From Novosphingobium sp. (GTDB lineage: Bacteria > Pseudomonadota > Alphaproteobacteria > Sphingomonadales > Sphingomonadaceae), in assembly GCF_024642085.1 (NCBI RefSeq), contig NZ_JAHEBV010000003.1, positions 62,001 through 126,000 on the forward strand: a stretch of DNA of 64,000 nucleotides, given 5' to 3'. Positions within the stretch are counted from its first letter, which is position 1. Every line of letters begins with the position of its first letter. Below, in pieces: positions 61,933 to 64,000 of this stretch. The notes beneath the pieces were generated by a model. That model saw nothing but the letters and a program-made list of their open reading frames with translations. It was not told the origin of the DNA and made no database searches. Both the position numbers and the translations under genes were made by a program.

Positions 61933-63059
61933 AGCAGCACCATCTGATCGCGGTGGACCACGGCAGAGCGCGGCGCATAGCCAAGGATCGCGGCGTGATC
62001 AGCCGATTGCCGCCCCATCAGCCGCGCGCATTCCAGCGCGTCGTATTCGGCCAGCCCGTGGGCCAGCGTCGCGCCGTCATCGCTGCGTACCGCCACGGCA
62101 TCGCCGCGCCCGAAATCGCCCTCAACCCGCATCACGCCGGCCGCCAGCAGACTTGACCCCTTGGCCAGCGCACGCGCCGCCCCGGCATCGACCACCAGCG
62201 CGCCCTTCAGCCGCAGCCGCCCGCCCAGCCAGGCCTTGCGTCCGGCGTCCTTGCGGCGCGGCAGGAACAGCGTGCCAATCCCTTGCTCCGCCGTCCGCGC
62301 GATCGGCGCATCGTGCAGGCCTGATGCTATGGCCAGCGCAATCCCCGCCCGTTCGGCTATTTCGGCGGCTTGCAGCTTGCTGGTCATGCCGCCCGATCCC
62401 ATGCCCGATGAAGTGCTGCCGCTGGCCATGGCGTGCACTTCGGCCGTCACACCCTTAATCTCGCCCAGAAGCACCGCAGCGGGATCGGCAGGATTGCGGT
62501 CATACAGCCCGTCGACGTCGGAAAGCAGCAGCACCGCGCTGGCCTGCGCCGCCTGCGCGACCCGCGCCGCCAAGCGGTCGTTGTCGCCAAAGCGGATTTC
62601 CTGCGTAGCGACACTGTCGTTTTCGTTGATAACCGGCACCGCGCCAGCATCGAGCAGACGGGTCAGGGTGGCCGTTGCATTAAGGTAGCGGCGGCGGTCC
62701 TCCAGATCTTCCAGCGTCAGCAGCAGCTGCGCCGCGGTCAGCCCATGCGCGCAAAGCAATTCGGCCCACAGGCCCGACAGCGCAATCTGCCCTACCGCGG
62801 CGGCGGCCTGCGCATCGGCCAGGCTGCCGCGTCCGCCCCGCTCCAGCCCCAGCCGCGCCGCCCCTAGGGCAATCGCCCCGGATGAGACCACGATTACCTG
62901 CTGCCCCCGCGCCCGCGCTGCAGCAATCTCGGCCACCAGCCCCTGAAGCCATCCGCGCCGTACGCCTTCCGCCCCGACCAAAAGCGACGAGCCAACCTTA
63001 ACCACCAACCGCGGACAGGCGGCAGCGTCAGCCAGGTGGGCAAGGCGGGCGATGGTCAT
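61929..63059 (-). CDS. proB: Glutamate 5-kinase
   Basis: 376 residues: first step of proline synthesis. RLVVKVGSSLLVG (ATP-binding start), VVSSGAIALGAARLGL, NENDSVATQEIRFGDNDRLAARVA, SDVDGLYDRNP and GSGGMTSKLQAAEIAERAG of the kinase domain, and a C-terminal PUA domain (about 285-370, GALVVDAGAARAL). I use ATG 63059. proA is not adjacent. Confidence 0.95.
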   Translation of the reverse strand: MTIARLAHLADAAACPRLVVKVGSSLLVGAEGVRRGWLQGLVAEIAAARARGQQVIVVSSGAIALGAARLGLERGGRGSLADAQAAAAVGQIALSGLWAELLCAHGLTAAQLLLTLEDLEDRRRYLNATATLTRLLDAGAVPVINENDSVATQEIRFGDNDRLAARVAQAAQASAVLLLSDVDGLYDRNPADPAAVLLGEIKGVTAEVHAMASGSTSSGMGSGGMTSKLQAAEIAERAGIALAIASGLHDAPIARTAEQGIGTLFLPRRKDAGRKAWLGGRLRLKGALVVDAGAARALAKGSSLLAAGVMRVEGDFGRGDAVAVRSDDGATLAHGLAEYDALECARLMGRQSADHAAILGYAPRSAVVHRDQMVLL

Positions 63060-63631
63060 TGCTTTGCGCTTAAGCAATTGCGGCGATGATGCAATGGCAG
63101 GGTGGACTTACGCAAAGTACGCCGGGTTTGGTGTGTGACCTTGGTGGTCCGGTGACGTTGCGCAATGGCCGAGCTTTGGGAACTCCTTTCGACGGCAGGA
63201 AAAGGAGGATGCTCAATAAGGTGTGACTCCGGCTTTTTGGCATCGCGGCGAGGCGGGTAATGGGCGTGAATGATACGTGGCAAAGTCTGCCGCTATAGGC
63301 AGATCCTGAATTTCGGCCTGACTGGCCCATGACAGAGCACGCGCGTTCGTTGATGACTGGTTTTTTTCACTGGACGAATTTAGCCGTTGCGCCTGTCACT
63401 GCCTTAGTCCTCGATCATGCCTTTCAAGCGGGCAGTTGTAAGCTGCCGTCAACTCAGCCCGCCTTCGTTCATGGCTCACGACTGGTTTCGCAAAAGGGTT
63501 TATCAGAGGGTATGTCTGGAACGGGAAGTAAGTAGACAGCGCGATTCCAGGTGCGACATCGGGCGAAGCTGCCGGTTGTCCGGGCAGGTGCGCCGGTCGG
63601 TATCCGGTACAGCTATCCGTTCTCTAGATGG
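63060..63631. other. Intergenic region without recognisable gene
   Basis: 572 bases between proB and the CPBP gene. Several short frames exist on both strands, none with known protein character. Some words recur (for example GGTGTGTGACC near 63129 and GGTGTGACTCC near 63219) but no clear repeat or IS end was found. It should hold the promoter of proB at its left end. Confidence 0.6.
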
Positions 63632-64000
63632 TCATATCGTTTCCTGCGTTGTCGTATCACGGCCTGGTGCAGGTATCCCCTGTGTCGAGGCCGATAAGCC
63701 TCTGGGCCATATCAAAAGCAGCAGCGTGGCCGCAGCCAGCAGGCCGATTGTCAGCACGCTGCTTTCCGGCCCGGCTGGCCCGCCGGTCAAGATGTCTGGG
63801 CCAGTAGGCGTCAGTTGCACGATCAAGGCTGGCAAGTGCAGATCGAACCCGGTGATCGGCACGGCAAAGCCGACGCCTGCGATCCAGTTCCAGCCCGCAT
63901 GCCAGCCCATCACACCCCAGATGCTGCCGGCCCGCCAGGTCCAGGCGCAAGCGAACAGACCAAAAGTGAATGCCATGATGATTTCCCGAACCGGCTGGTG
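63632..64000 (-). CDS. CPBP family intramembrane protease (C-terminal part, cut by window end)
   Basis: The last 122 residues of a membrane protein whose start lies beyond the window. EIIMAFTFGLFACAWTWRAGSIWGVMGWHAGWNW is the typical second CPBP motif, with the conserved WHAGWNW, followed by a hydrophobic segment and a tail. The first motif (EE..R) is outside. Homologues cut prenylated peptides or act in bacteriocin immunity; here the role cannot be read. An ATG at 63976 is inside the domain and is not the start. Confidence 0.8.
   Translation of the reverse strand, partial: HQPVREIIMAFTFGLFACAWTWRAGSIWGVMGWHAGWNWIAGVGFAVPITGFDLHLPALIVQLTPTGPDILTGGPAGPESSVLTIGLLAAATLLLLIWPRGLSASTQGIPAPGRDTTTQETI

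Noticed and set aside
63329..63535. 68-codon frame near the window end
   Set aside because: No recognisable family, no clear ribosome-binding site and odd composition.

Overview
The window is GC-rich chromosomal DNA, very probably from an alphaproteobacterium of the order Sphingomonadales (Sphingomonas, Novosphingobium, Sphingopyxis or Erythrobacter relatives). The basis is the protein families: two large TonB-dependent receptors, DUF1476, DUF2849 and DUF934 genes in their alphaproteobacterial settings, the rimP-nusA-ylxR-infB-rbfA operon, and a PspF/PspABC module. The genus is inference from protein character; no rRNA is present. Two tRNA genes are: Arg(TCT) and Thr(TGT).

Layout. 1-2.5 kb: a cut-off GNAT gene, thymidine kinase and two tandem YceI genes, the second interrupted by an in-frame TAG just after its signal peptide. 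2.5-8.8 kb: the transcription/translation operon rimP-nusA-ylxR-infB-rbfA on the minus strand, with an unfamiliar TTG-start gene between infB and rbfA. 9.1-10.2 kb: a cold-shock protein, an IF-1 and three small genes. 10.2-12.7 kb: cell-wall enzymes (M23 peptidase, L,D-transpeptidase) and a zinc-ribbon PilZ protein. 12.8-17.3 kb: the phage-shock module, namely pspF, a sigma-54 promoter, a small leader peptide, pspA, pspB, pspC and five further small membrane/coiled-coil proteins that share a PspB-like motif. 17.3-22.9 kb: sufE, DUF454, leuC, a small membrane gene, leuD, a quinone oxidoreductase, a cytochrome c', DUF1476, bolA and grxD. 22.8-33.4 kb: a CHASE4-GGDEF-EAL protein, a Nudix enzyme, tRNA-Arg, yhhQ, a second sigma-54 unit (leader peptide plus PspC), recF, a SGNH esterase, a YbbA/YbbP transporter and DUF805. 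33.5-44.7 kb: a TonB receptor, typA, an outer-membrane barrel, a glycosyltransferase, PadR, rarA, two less familiar genes and tRNA-Thr. 44.7-51.1 kb: two acyl-CoA dehydrogenases, tryptophan 2,3-dioxygenase, a class-V PLP enzyme and a second TonB receptor. 51.2-56.2 kb: queF, a proline-rich membrane protein, sseA, metC and a MscS channel. 56.3-60.2 kb: the sulfate-assimilation operon cobA-DUF2849-cysI-DUF934-cysH. 60.3-64 kb: an M23 peptidase, an epimerase, proB, about 570 bases without a recognisable gene, and a cut-off CPBP-family gene.

The most interesting system is the envelope-stress regulon. One PspF gene lies beside a textbook sigma-54 promoter (13959-13974) that drives an enlarged psp operon. 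A second near-consensus sigma-54 promoter (27756-27771, minus strand), 14 kb away, drives a second leader peptide translationally coupled to another PspC. The two leader peptides resemble each other, and the five PspB-like genes form a divergent family not present in the classical pspABCDE operon. This suggests an expanded, two-locus PspF regulon. The other groups are coherent metabolic sets: Fe-S/siroheme sulfate reduction, leucine biosynthesis, queuosine (yhhQ, queF) and tryptophan breakdown through kynurenine.
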